Part shown: piece by piece, positions 17,347 through 25,177 of the stretch
Numbering within the stretch: position 1 is the stretch's first letter
Layout of the letters: every line of letters starts with the position of its first letter
Source: CAZOVK01 sp964583165
Lineage (GTDB): Bacteria; Bacillota; Clostridia; Lachnospirales; WRAX01
Assembly (NCBI GenBank): GCA_964583165.1
Contig: CAZOVK010000004.1
Coordinates: 1 to 64,000 of the forward strand
DNA length: 64,000 nucleotides
Direction: 5' to 3'
The notes under the pieces: model-generated
Seen by the model: the letters and a program-made list of their open reading frames with translations, nothing else
Told to the model about the DNA's origin: nothing
Database searches by the model: none
Made by a program: the position numbers and the translations under genes

Positions 17347-17424
17347 AGTGATTCCTCCCCAATGCTTCTGTTCTGTAAGTAGTTTTGACAATAAGCTGAA
17401 AGACGCTTAATTTCAACCAGACTT

Positions 17425-17454
17425 ACTATACAAGTATATACGAACCACTGTGAA
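17425..17454 (-). promoter_or_regulatory. Possible promoter for the LiaF-like gene and rsgA
   Basis: TTCACA (17449-17454) and TATAGT (17425-17430) are separated by 18 bases on the minus strand. They lie in the only gap between spoIVFB and the downstream genes. The match is moderate. Confidence 0.4.
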
Positions 17455-17468
17455 AATGTCTGAAAAAA

Positions 17469-18266
17469 TCAGATATTTATGAGTTTCCCTGTTAGCCCGT
17501 TCTCCATAATATACATGATTATGTCGTGTTCTGTCAAGATGCGCGTTTCTGTGTGGATAACTAAGTTGTGACTGTAACCTAGGCGTTTGTAGATGATGAT
17601 GATATTGTCATTTTCGACGGCTTTGATGTGCTTTTCGCGCAATGTCCTATTTCGTTTGCAACAGTCGAATAGGTAGTTATACGCATCAAGAGCTTTTTGG
17701 GCGCGTTGACTGCGTTCGCCCAGAAGCAAGAAGAGGGCAAGCGCAATCATTGACACATTGGGCGGGAAGAGAATCACTTGAACGATACCAAGAGCGAATA
17801 AGATAACGGCAAACGTCCTGCCTATTATAAAGATGACCCTGTTCGCGTTGATAATTCCGATTATATTGCCAAGAAACATCTGAAAAACCCTTGCGCCATC
17901 CAGCGGAAATATCGGTAAGAGGTTCACAACCGCAATCACTAGATTAAATACCATAGCGTTTTCCCAAAATCCCGCTCCATAAAACAAAAGCGCAATCAAT
18001 CCGTTCAAAACAGGCCCCGCCAGCGCAATCACCACGCGCTTAATAGGCGGCAACATCTCTAACCCGCTAATCACCGCAACTTCCCCAAGTGGGCTTATGT
18101 ACCAACTCTTAACTCTACATTCTCGCGCAATTAGCCAAGCCGCCACGATATGCGCGATTTCATGAAGGCTTATGAACAGCACGAGCATAAAAAATTGCTC
18201 TAAATAACCTAGAGCAATCATTATCAGGACAAACAGGTACATAAAAGGTGATACGCGAATCTTCAT
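17469..18266 (-). CDS. spoIVFB: Site-2 type intramembrane metalloprotease, SpoIVFB-like (M50)
   Basis: This 265-residue membrane protease has the zinc motif H35-E-I-A-H39 in the second segment and the third ligand D123 in NLLPIFPLDGAR. AGPVLNGL lies between them. A cytoplasmic C-terminal domain of about 80 residues follows the last segment, at the place where SpoIVFB carries a CBS domain. In spore formers SpoIVFB cleaves pro-sigma-K in the mother cell and is held inactive by SpoIVFA and BofA. The adjacent upstream gene encodes a single-pass protein in the SpoIVFA position, which supports this call. Another M50 function cannot be excluded. Confidence 0.85.
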   Translation of the reverse strand: MKIRVSPFMYLFVLIMIALGYLEQFFMLVLFISLHEIAHIVAAWLIARECRVKSWYISPLGEVAVISGLEMLPPIKRVVIALAGPVLNGLIALLFYGAGFWENAMVFNLVIAVVNLLPIFPLDGARVFQMFLGNIIGIINANRVIFIIGRTFAVILFALGIVQVILFPPNVSMIALALFLLLGERSQRAQKALDAYNYLFDCCKRNRTLREKHIKAVENDNIIIIYKRLGYSHNLVIHTETRILTEHDIIMYIMENGLTGKLINI

Positions 18267-18275
18267 ACTACACCT

Positions 18276-18764
18276 CTATGGCGCGAGTGCGTTTCGTTCC
18301 AGATAAACATCTTCACGTGAGCGCAACGCGTTCAAAATATCTTCATCTATGTATAGGCCGTCAAGATAGATTTCTTCTTCTATGTCGTCAGTTAAAATAT
18401 CGCCATAATCGTCCGTTTCGCTATAAACAGGAATATCCTGCTCCAACTCGGGTTCAACTGCCTTTTCAAACCCGAAAATTGTTTTCACCATATCTGTAGC
18501 TTTCGTCCATTGAGCGGCTAAACCGTTGTCTGTGTCGGTAATAGCAGGTGTATAGTCTAGGCGAATCGCGTCCTTTAAGTTCGCGGTCAACGAATTTGTT
18601 CCGTCACTCTTAAACAATATAAGTACAAGCGCCGCCGCGAACAACACAGCACAAATAATCGCCTGTGTGATAATCTTTTCAACAAAACCGACCTTTGGCG
18701 GTTCGGGCGTGCGCCGCTTTGTATACCGCCCTCTTGTATGTGTATGTCGCCGTGTAGTAGTCAT
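18276..18764 (-). CDS. Single-pass membrane protein in the SpoIVFA position, lacking a LytM domain
   Basis: This 162-residue protein has a very basic, Arg/Thr/His-rich N-terminus (residues 1-25), one membrane segment near residues 32-50, and an acidic external or intermembrane tail rich in Asp/Glu. This mirrors the N-terminal half of SpoIVFA, a partner that inhibits SpoIVFB. The LytM/M23-like C-terminal domain that SpoIVG-type signalling proteases cut in Bacillus is missing. It lies nine bases upstream of the spoIVFB-like gene, with an excellent AAAGGAGGAA site before its ATG. Homology to SpoIVFA is inferred from position and topology, not from recognisable sequence. Confidence 0.65.
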   Translation of the reverse strand: MTTTRRHTHTRGRYTKRRTPEPPKVGFVEKIITQAIICAVLFAAALVLILFKSDGTNSLTANLKDAIRLDYTPAITDTDNGLAAQWTKATDMVKTIFGFEKAVEPELEQDIPVYSETDDYGDILTDDIEEEIYLDGLYIDEDILNALRSREDVYLERNALAP

Positions 18765-18791
18765 ATGATTCCTCCTTTGCTTATTCTGTTC

Positions 18792-18819
18792 ATTCTATGC
18801 GGGATTGTCCGCGAATAGC
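18792..18819 (-). promoter_or_regulatory. Possible sigma-E-like sporulation promoter
   Basis: On the minus strand CATAGAAT (18792-18799) resembles the sigma-E -10 element CATACAAT. GCTATTC (18813-18819) lies 13 bases upstream, near the expected -35 position. This fits mother-cell expression of the SpoIVFA/B-like pair, but the -35 match is loose. Confidence 0.35.
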
Positions 18820-18950
18820 ACTATAACCAACATAGCCAAAACCCCCGCGCAAAATTCGTCAAAAAATCCAGTGGTAAATGTTTTGACTTTAAGTTATAAT
18901 TAGGTTAATTGTAAATATTGCGCGGCAAATGCGCGAAAGCGGTGTATACA

Positions 18951-19880
18951 TTGATTTTAACAGTAACACTAAACCCCGCAGTGGACAAACTTTATATCCT
19001 TGATAATCTCACGCCCAACGCGGTAAATCGCGTGCGCGAAAGCTACACGTACAGCGGTGGCAAGGGTCTGAATGTCGCGCGAGTGGCGGCTTTGGCTGAT
19101 GAAGAGGTTGTTTGTGTGGGATTTGTGGGCGGCGTGACAGGGAAAATGCTCGAAACGCTCGCCACACATCCGAAACTTACATCACGCTTCACACACGTTG
19201 AAGCCCAGACACGCCTTTGCGTAAACGTGCGCGACAATATGGGGCGGCTTACGGAGTTTTTGGAGCCCGGGGCACCGATTACGCGTGAAGATTTGGAGAG
19301 ATTTGTATCTGACTATAGAGCTCAACTGCCCGAAGCGTCAATTGTCGTTTTGAGTGGGAGTTTGCCCGAGGGCGTGCCGTCTGATTTTTATGCTCATTTG
19401 GTGTATCTAGCGAAGGACGCGGGTAAGCGCGTTATAGTTGATACAAGCGGTGAGGCACTCGCACAGGCTGTTATGGCAGTACCGACAATGATTAAGCCCA
19501 ATATTGCCGAGATACACAGCTTACTCCAAGTGGACGAGAACTCGCGCCAACAGATTATAGAGGGCGCGAAGTCGCTCTATAGGCGTGGCATTGAGATTGT
19601 CGTTTGTTCAATGGGTAAGGACGGCGCGGTGGTTGTCTGTGAAGGCGGCGTTTATCACGGCATCACGACAGAAGTACCCGCGATAAACACTGTTGGTTGC
19701 GGTGATAGTATGGTCGCGGGCTTCGCGATTGGTATGATGCGTGGATATATGATTGAGGACACGATTAAATACGCGCTGGCGGTTTCAACAGCCAACGCGC
19801 TCACGAAAGAAAGCGGCTCGTTCCGAGCGAAAGATGTGTCGTGGTTACTTACGAAAGTCGATGTAAAGAGGCTTGAATAG
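18951..19880 (+). CDS. PfkB-family sugar kinase, 1-phosphofructokinase/tagatose-6-phosphate kinase group
   Basis: Read from the TTG at 18951 this is 309 residues, the normal family size, and begins MILTVTLNPAVDKLY, the family's usual N-terminus. A glycine-rich acceptor motif (GGKGLNVARVAA) and the C-terminal catalytic signature NTVGCGDSMVAGF are present. A cysteine occupies the position usually held by alanine in GAGDS. Members phosphorylate fructose 1-phosphate or tagatose 6-phosphate; the substrate is not clear here and no PTS genes are nearby. The stop codon abuts the ATG of selA (TAG-ATG), so the kinase and selenium genes are translated as one unit, an odd partnership. An alternative TTG at 18918 would add 11 residues unsupported by the family. 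Confidence 0.87.
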   Translation: MILTVTLNPAVDKLYILDNLTPNAVNRVRESYTYSGGKGLNVARVAALADEEVVCVGFVGGVTGKMLETLATHPKLTSRFTHVEAQTRLCVNVRDNMGRLTEFLEPGAPITREDLERFVSDYRAQLPEASIVVLSGSLPEGVPSDFYAHLVYLAKDAGKRVIVDTSGEALAQAVMAVPTMIKPNIAEIHSLLQVDENSRQQIIEGAKSLYRRGIEIVVCSMGKDGAVVVCEGGVYHGITTEVPAINTVGCGDSMVAGFAIGMMRGYMIEDTIKYALAVSTANALTKESGSFRAKDVSWLLTKVDVKRLE

Positions 19881-21278
19881 ATGAATACAAATGAGGCGCT
19901 TAGGCGCATACCTAAGACTGATGAGATACTGGCAGATGCGCGTATTGTAAAGCTTTCAGAAGCCTTGACGCATTCGCGCGTGATGACAGAGATACGCGAA
20001 GAGCTAGATGTTTTACGGCAGAAGCTCATTAAACATGGCAGTAACGCCGAGCGTGAGGTGTTACGCGAAAACGTGATTAAGAGTGTCGCGAAACGGCTTG
20101 AAAACCTTGCCGCCGAGGATTTGCGCCGTGTAATTAACGCAACGGGCGTTATTATTCATACGAATTTGGGGCGTGCGCCGCTGTCTGAAAACGCCGCGCG
20201 ACTGGTGTATGAAACCTGCGCGGGGTATTCAAACCTTGAGTTTTCGACTGTCACGGGTAAACGACGCAACCGTATGTACTACCTTGAACGCCTGATAGCC
20301 GACATCACGTGCGCGGAGGCCGCGCTTGTCGTCAACAACAACGCCGCCGCCGTTTGGCTCACGCTGAACACACTTGCGGCGCGGCGCGGCGTGGTTTTAT
20401 CGCGCGGTGAAATGGTTGAAGTAGGCGATTCGTTCCGTATTTCAGAGATTATCGCGCAAAGTGGCTGTGATGTGACCGAAGTTGGCACGACTAACAAGAC
20501 GAAACTGTCGGACTATGAAAAGGCGATAACAGAAGATACGGCGGTCTTGTTGAAGGTTCACACCTCGAATTTTCGTATAATCGGTTTTACGGAGAGTGTA
20601 GAGCCTAAGTCAATGGCGAAGTTGGCGCATGACAAAAACTTGATTGCCATTGAGGATATGGGAAGCGGCGTTTTGCTCGATTTATCGGAATACGGTTTGC
20701 CACGCGAACGGACAGTCACTGACGCGCTAAATGACGGCATGGATATTGTGACGTTCTCGGGTGATAAGCTCTTGGGCGGCCCACAAGCGGGCATTATCGC
20801 GGGTAAGAAAGTTTATATAGATATGATGAAGCAGAATCAACTTCTGCGTTGTTTGCGTTTGGACAAGATGTGTATGGCCGCGTTAATAGGTACTCTTAAA
20901 TCTTATAGAAGCTCTGAAACTGTTCGGGAAATACCTATAATTAACGCGCTCACGGCGACAAACGATGAAATCCTTAAACGGGCCGAAAAGCTGTATATGT
21001 TACTCTTAAACAACACCGCGTTCTCATTTGAACTCGTCAAAGCCAACGCAATGACGGGCGGTGGGGCATTACCCGTTGAGGATATAGAAAGCTATGGAGT
21101 AGCTGTGTTGAGTGAATGGTTTTCAGCCGACAAACTCGCGAACACCTTGCGTGAGCAAGCAATACCGATTATTACAGTCCGTCAGAATGACCGTGTTGTG
21201 TTGAATTGTCGCACGCTGACTGAACGCGACTTCGAGTATATAAAAGATGTATTCACAAAATTAGCTGAATTGAGGTAA
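19881..21278 (+). CDS. selA: L-seryl-tRNA(Sec) selenium transferase
   Basis: This 465-residue PLP enzyme converts seryl-tRNA(Sec) to selenocysteinyl-tRNA(Sec) using selenophosphate. The PLP lysine is K296 in SGDKLLGGPQAG. The family stretch RRVINATGVIIHTNLGRAPLS is near residue 82, and IEDMGSGVLLDL precedes the lysine. The N-terminal domain that binds tRNA(Sec) is present (residues 1-80). It is followed after two bases by selD, which makes its selenium donor. selB and the tRNA(Sec) gene selC are not in the window, so the pathway is incomplete here and must continue elsewhere. Confidence 0.97.
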   Translation: MNTNEALRRIPKTDEILADARIVKLSEALTHSRVMTEIREELDVLRQKLIKHGSNAEREVLRENVIKSVAKRLENLAAEDLRRVINATGVIIHTNLGRAPLSENAARLVYETCAGYSNLEFSTVTGKRRNRMYYLERLIADITCAEAALVVNNNAAAVWLTLNTLAARRGVVLSRGEMVEVGDSFRISEIIAQSGCDVTEVGTTNKTKLSDYEKAITEDTAVLLKVHTSNFRIIGFTESVEPKSMAKLAHDKNLIAIEDMGSGVLLDLSEYGLPRERTVTDALNDGMDIVTFSGDKLLGGPQAGIIAGKKVYIDMMKQNQLLRCLRLDKMCMAALIGTLKSYRSSETVREIPIINALTATNDEILKRAEKLYMLLLNNTAFSFELVKANAMTGGGALPVEDIESYGVAVLSEWFSADKLANTLREQAIPIITVRQNDRVVLNCRTLTERDFEYIKDVFTKLAELR

Positions 21279-21280
21279 AT

Positions 21281-22294
21281 ATGCTGTTATCTAACTGCAC
21301 ATCTGGCGGCTGTGGCGCGAAGATTGGCCCCGGCGAACTGGGCGAACTGCTTTCGGGGTTGCCGACGGCATTTGACCCAAATTTGATTGTGGGTTTCGAC
21401 AATTCTGATGACGCGGCTGTTTATCGGTTGAATGACGATTTGCATATCGTTTCTACGGTGGATTTTTTCAGCCCTATGGTTGATGACCCCGTGACGTTCG
21501 GGCGTATAGCCGCCGCGAATGCGCTTAGTGACGTTTATGCAATGGGCGCGACACCGATTTTCGCGCTGAATCTGGTTTGCTTCCCCGAGAAGATGGATAA
21601 GAAAATTCTGGCTGACATTTTGCGCGGTGGTTCTGAGAAGTTACAGGAAGCGGGCGCAGCTTTGGCAGGTGGGCATTCGATTTATGATAAAGAAATTAAG
21701 TATGGGCTTTCTGTCACAGGTAAGTTAGAGGGCAAACCACTTCGCAATGACGCTTGTAGAGTAGGTGACGCTCTGATTTTAACTAAGCCATTGGGCGTTG
21801 GCATTATCCTCGCCGCGGCACGTGGCGGTGAAGCCGATGAAGAAGCCATCGCGACAGTCACGGCTTCTATGGAACGCCTTAACAAGTACGCCGCCGAACA
21901 GATGAACGGATATGACATCAGCGCGGCAACGGATGTGACAGGCTTCGGGCTTATCGCACACCTTGCGGAAATGGTAGGCTCTCACGCTTCGGCATTGCTT
22001 GAACCGTCAGCCTTACCTTACTTTGCGGAAGCATATAAATATGCTAATGAGTTTTTGTTGACGGCCGCAGGTCAACGAAACCGTACTTATATGGCAGAAA
22101 AGACGGATGTTAGCGCATTACCTTTCGCGCTACAAGAACTCTTGTTTGACCCGCAGACCTCAGGCGGGCTTCTCATAGCCGTTGCGCATGAACAGGCGAA
22201 CGACTTGTTAGCGGCGATTCAAAAGTACGAGCCGAAAGCCGCCATTATCGGCGCTGTCACAGAAAAGGCGGATAGAGCCGTCATGTTCGCATAG
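21281..22294 (+). CDS. selD: Selenide, water dikinase (selenophosphate synthetase), cysteine form
   Basis: This 337-residue enzyme makes selenophosphate from selenide and ATP. The active-site region is SGGCGAK, with C11 and K14; the codon is TGT, so this is the cysteine rather than the selenocysteine variant. The PurM-like ATP-binding features GFDNSDDAAVYRL and STVDFFSPMVDDP follow, then AANALSDVYAMGATP and a late FDPQTSGGLL motif. Product feeds SelA and possibly other selenium uses. Ribosome site GAGGTAAAT overlaps the selA stop. Confidence 0.96.
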   Translation: MLLSNCTSGGCGAKIGPGELGELLSGLPTAFDPNLIVGFDNSDDAAVYRLNDDLHIVSTVDFFSPMVDDPVTFGRIAAANALSDVYAMGATPIFALNLVCFPEKMDKKILADILRGGSEKLQEAGAALAGGHSIYDKEIKYGLSVTGKLEGKPLRNDACRVGDALILTKPLGVGIILAAARGGEADEEAIATVTASMERLNKYAAEQMNGYDISAATDVTGFGLIAHLAEMVGSHASALLEPSALPYFAEAYKYANEFLLTAAGQRNRTYMAEKTDVSALPFALQELLFDPQTSGGLLIAVAHEQANDLLAAIQKYEPKAAIIGAVTEKADRAVMFA

Positions 22295-22303
22295 GAGGGC
22301 ATC

Positions 22304-22903
22304 ATGGAATTTATTAACGCACTCGGTCAACCATGCCCAATTCCCGTAATCATGGCGAAGAAGGCGTTGAAAGCTACGAACGATGGGATAACGATTGCCG
22401 TTGACAATATTGTTGCGACAGAAAACCTTGCGAAGATGGCGGCAGGTCTTGGGTATTCGATTTCTGTCAGCGAAAGATTTGACGGGAATTATGATGTTAT
22501 AATAGATGGAACGGCGAGAGAAAAAACGGAGCAGACTACCTCAGAACCCGTGCAGATGACGGCTCAAAAGCCGTTAATCATTACTATTTCGGCCGATACA
22601 ATGGGGCGCGGTGATGATAAACTGGGCGCGACACTTCTGAAGATGTTCATACATTCAGTAACAGAACTAGATGTACTGCCCGAGCAAATATTGTTCTTCA
22701 ACGGCGGCGCAAAACTTACGATTAGCGGTTCAGCCGCGCTTTCAGACTTGCGGGAACTGACAGAGAAAGGCGTAAAAATCGCCACATGTGGCGCGTGTCT
22801 GGATTTTTATGGCATCAAAGATGAACTCGCGATAGGTGAGATTACGAATATGTTCACAATCGCGCAAACCCTCGCGTCAGCCGGCAACACAATAATGTTA
22901 TAG
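22304..22903 (+). CDS. yedF: YedF family selenium-metabolism protein (TusA-like plus DsrE-like)
   Basis: This 199-residue two-domain protein has an N-terminal TusA-like fold with the reactive cysteine C10 (GQPCPIPV). After a linker, a DsrE-like domain follows with a second cysteine pair in ATCGACLDFYG. YedF proteins occur in selenium clusters and are thought to carry or deliver selenium to SelD. AGGAGGG precedes the ATG and selD lies nine bases upstream. The role is inferred from this recurrent context. Confidence 0.9.
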   Translation: MEFINALGQPCPIPVIMAKKALKATNDGITIAVDNIVATENLAKMAAGLGYSISVSERFDGNYDVIIDGTAREKTEQTTSEPVQMTAQKPLIITISADTMGRGDDKLGATLLKMFIHSVTELDVLPEQILFFNGGAKLTISGSAALSDLRELTEKGVKIATCGACLDFYGIKDELAIGEITNMFTIAQTLASAGNTIML

Positions 22904-22911
22904 TAAAGTGG

Positions 22912-22940
22912 TTTACATAAACCTGTATTTGGTGTATAAT
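22912..22940 (+). promoter_or_regulatory. Promoter of the rnhB-flhB-like-yraN-rsfS operon
   Basis: TTTACA (22912-22917), a 17-base spacer and a perfect TATAAT (22935-22940). It separates the selenium genes from the housekeeping run. No terminator is seen between, so readthrough is possible. Confidence 0.8.
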
Positions 22941-22970
22941 GAAGCTAATACCTGTATGGATAGGTAAAAT

Positions 22971-23615
22971 ATGAAGCGCATACGGAGTTACACAGAGGAC
23001 TTGTTCGCTTTTGACTCGGGGTATGATAGTTATGAACACATTTGCGGCGTTGACGAGGCCGGGCGTGGACCCATAGCTGGGCCTGTCGTTGCGGCGGCTG
23101 TTATTATGCCACGCGGAATCTATATAAAGGAAGTCAACGACTCAAAGCAATTGAGCGACAAACGCCGCCGACGGCTAGCGGATGCGATTTTAGATAACGC
23201 TGTTGCCGTGGGTTTTGGCGTGATTGATAATCATGGTATTGACGAGATGAATATCTTACGCGCGAGCCTTGCGGCAATGAAGAAAGCTGTCACGGCGCTT
23301 TTGGTTACGCCTGATATTGTGCTGGTAGACGGGATAAATGAGATAGATACGCCACTTCAGCAACGTATTGTGAAGCATGGTGACGCGCGGAGTTTCGCTA
23401 TAGCTTGCGCCAGTATATTGGCGAAGGTTAAGCGTGATAATATGATGATTGAGTTTGCCGAACAATACCCCGTGTATGAATTTGCGAAACACAAGGGTTA
23501 CCCATCAAAGGTTCATAAGGAGCGTTTGAGGGAGTTTGGCGCGTGCCCGATACACAGGCGAAGTTTCGCGCCTGTTAAGGCAGTTTTGGAGAGCGGTATC
23601 GATTATGGAGGATAA
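22971..23615 (+). CDS. rnhB: Ribonuclease HII
   Basis: This 214-residue enzyme removes RNA from RNA:DNA hybrids and single ribonucleotides from DNA. The acidic catalytic residues are visible as D28-E29 in CGVDEAGRGPIAGP and D120 in IVLVDGIN, and KVKRDNMM carries the later aspartate. The normal N-terminal start just before the domain, and a C-terminus with GYPSKVHKERLREFGACPIHRRSF, match the family. Its 3' end overlaps the next gene by 11 bases. Confidence 0.96.
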   Translation: MKRIRSYTEDLFAFDSGYDSYEHICGVDEAGRGPIAGPVVAAAVIMPRGIYIKEVNDSKQLSDKRRRRLADAILDNAVAVGFGVIDNHGIDEMNILRASLAAMKKAVTALLVTPDIVLVDGINEIDTPLQQRIVKHGDARSFAIACASILAKVKRDNMMIEFAEQYPVYEFAKHKGYPSKVHKERLREFGACPIHRRSFAPVKAVLESGIDYGG

Positions 23616-23901
23616 GAGGGGCTTTGACCCACGTAGAAAGGCTGTCGCCGTCAACTATAACCCAATGGATTCAGCCCCGCGCGTTGTGGCTAAGGGGCAG
23701 GGTTTTGTTGCGGAACAGATAATCAAAAAAGGCGAAGAGCATGATGTACCCATAATCGAGAATCGAAAGCTCACAGAAGAGTTAGAGAGAATCGAACTCG
23801 GCAGTCACATACCGCCCGAGCTATATGAAGTAGTCGCTCAAGTCCTCATTTTTGTCAGCGATATGGACAAGATAGAGCGTTACCGCGCTGGGAGGGCATA
23901 A
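23605..23901 (+). CDS. FlhB C-terminal-like protein (EscU/YscU/HrcU family) without the cleavage motif
   Basis: This 98-residue soluble protein matches the cytoplasmic switch domain of FlhB, with features like APRVVAKGQGFVAEQIIK and PIIENRKLTEEL. FlhB normally self-cleaves at NPTH; here the aligned residues are NPMD, so the catalytic T-H pair is absent and cleavage is not expected. No membrane part is present. Similar stand-alone FlhB tails are known next to rnhB and yraN in Clostridia. The ATG at 23605 overlaps rnhB, and the stop overlaps the yraN start (TAATG), so the three are translationally coupled. It could modulate flagellar export or serve another purpose. Confidence 0.85.
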   Translation: MEDKRGFDPRRKAVAVNYNPMDSAPRVVAKGQGFVAEQIIKKGEEHDVPIIENRKLTEELERIELGSHIPPELYEVVAQVLIFVSDMDKIERYRAGRA

Positions 23902-24272
23902 TGCCGCGCCAGTCGGAGTATTTGGGCAAGAAGGCAGAGAGTGTCGCCGCGGCGTATTTATCTGGCATGGGATATACGATACTCAAAATGAACTATCGCG
24001 TATCGGGCTCGGAGATTGATATTATTGCGCAAAAGGGCTTCACGATTGTGTTCGTTGAGGTCAAAAGTCGCCGCTTCATAAACGGTTACGCCGCGCGTGA
24101 CGCAATCACGCCAGCCAAAGTCCGCCGAATAAAAAAGGCGGCTCTTTCGTATATATCGGAGAGGACAGCCGAAAGCGTAGAAGCAGACGAAAACCTCGAA
24201 TACCGCTTTGACGCTATTGAAGTAATTGGGGAAACCCTAGAAATAGAACATCTTGAAGGCGCGTTTGACTAA
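23901..24272 (+). CDS. yraN: YraN/UPF0102 family nuclease-like protein
   Basis: This 123-residue protein has the restriction-endonuclease-like core E-I-D then E-V-K: SGSEIDIIAQKGFTIVFVEVKSRR. The N-terminal GKKAESVAAAYLSGMGYTIL motif and a C-terminal YRFDAIEV are typical. The family is usually found next to rnhB and may act in DNA processing or repair; its activity is poorly defined. Translation is coupled to the preceding FlhB-like gene. Confidence 0.93.
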   Translation: MPRQSEYLGKKAESVAAAYLSGMGYTILKMNYRVSGSEIDIIAQKGFTIVFVEVKSRRFINGYAARDAITPAKVRRIKKAALSYISERTAESVEADENLEYRFDAIEVIGETLEIEHLEGAFD

Positions 24273-24298
24273 CGCGCGACCAAAATGGAGGGGTAAAG

Positions 24299-24685
24299 AT
24301 GGCAGATAGCAGAGAAATGGACGTATTAAAGACAGCCGTAAAGGCCATTGACGACAAGCTCGGCACTAAAATCAGCGTTTTGAATATCGGCAAAATCAGC
24401 CCAATGGCTGATTATTTTGTAATCGCAACAGCGGGCAATCCGTCACAGATGAAGGCAATTGCGGACGATATAGAAGAGAAACTGTTTCGTGGGCATGGCG
24501 TGCGCCTTAAACATGCCGAGGGTTACAATGATACCCAGTGGATTTTGCTGGATTTCGACTGGATAATCGTTCATCTGTTCTTGCGTGACGCCCGTCATTT
24601 CTATAACCTTGACAGCGTTTGGAAGGACGCGGAGGCCATTGATATCAAGGAATGGGTTAAGCCGGAGGACCATACACCGCGCTGA
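24299..24685 (+). CDS. rsfS: Ribosomal silencing factor RsfS
   Basis: This 128-residue protein binds L14 on the 50S subunit and blocks subunit joining during starvation. Family features are KISPMADYFVIATAGNPSQM, HAEGYNDTQWILLDFDWIIV and HLFLRDARHFYNLDSVW. GGAGGGG precedes the ATG. It is the last gene of the rnhB unit and is followed within eight bases by a convergent terminator. Confidence 0.96.
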   Translation: MADSREMDVLKTAVKAIDDKLGTKISVLNIGKISPMADYFVIATAGNPSQMKAIADDIEEKLFRGHGVRLKHAEGYNDTQWILLDFDWIIVHLFLRDARHFYNLDSVWKDAEAIDIKEWVKPEDHTPR

Positions 24686-24692
24686 ACAAAAG

Positions 24693-24711
24693 ACCGGCGA
24701 TTAACGCCGGT
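24693..24711. terminator. Convergent terminator containing the ferritin-like gene's stop codon
   Basis: ACCGGCG and CGCCGGT form a 7-bp stem with a 5-base loop. On the minus strand CTTTTGTT follows. The loop and stem hold the last codons and TAA stop (24701-24703) of the minus-strand gene. Confidence 0.75.
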
Positions 24712-25105
24712 ATAGGTAGTTATTTTTGATTGCGTGCTCGTTTTCATCCGTCATTGCCTCAAAGAAAATCTCGCGCACGAACGGGGTAGGGTTGGCAAGA
24801 ATGATGTTTCGATAAAGTTCATATGCCCCCATTTCGTCCGAAAACGCTTGACCGAGGCCTTCTTCAAACGAGCTTATCTCCGGTTTTTCGGGCGCGGGCA
24901 GATTAGGCCGCCGCCCTGTCATGCGCGTAAAGAGCATCTCGAACGCGTTCAGGTGCTTTTCTTCGTCGTCGCGGAAGTGTAGAATCATGTCCTTAGCGTG
25001 GTCATCGGGCGCAAGCTCGGCGAGTGCGGTGTAATACGCGATGCCGTGGTTTTCACCGTTCATGGCCTGCATGAGCAAATCGGGCGTGAGTCTGAAATTA
25101 TCCAT
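24701..25105 (-). CDS. Ferritin-like diiron-type four-helix protein
   Basis: This 134-residue helical protein has carboxylate/histidine pairs expected of a ferritin-like bundle: GENHGIAYY in helix 1, RDDEEKHL in helix 2, SDEMGAYELYR in helix 3 and MTDENEHAIKNNYLY in helix 4. Such proteins bind two irons and act in oxidative-stress defence or iron handling. No rubredoxin domain is attached. It is a single-gene unit on the minus strand. The upstream region shares an inverted repeat with the divergent gene, suggesting joint regulation. The exact subfamily is not certain. Confidence 0.82.
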   Translation of the reverse strand: MDNFRLTPDLLMQAMNGENHGIAYYTALAELAPDDHAKDMILHFRDDEEKHLNAFEMLFTRMTGRRPNLPAPEKPEISSFEEGLGQAFSDEMGAYELYRNIILANPTPFVREIFFEAMTDENEHAIKNNYLYRR

Positions 25106-25122
25106 GATATACCTCGATTTAT

Positions 25123-25144
25123 GTTTACCTTATAATATGTAAAC
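25123..25144. promoter_or_regulatory. Inverted repeat in a divergent promoter region, operator candidate
   Basis: GTTTAC and GTAAAC are separated by ten bases (CTTATAATAT) that contain TATAAT (25131-25136). The repeat lies between the ferritin-like gene and the membrane-protein gene at 25178. Its left half includes TTATAAT, like half a PerR box, but the right half does not match. Confidence 0.4.
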
Positions 25145-25177
25145 TCTACGAACATGTGATTTACGAAAGGAGCGATT

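Noticed and set aside
21281..21340. Selenocysteine codon in selD
   Set aside because: The active-site codon is TGT, so the enzyme uses cysteine.
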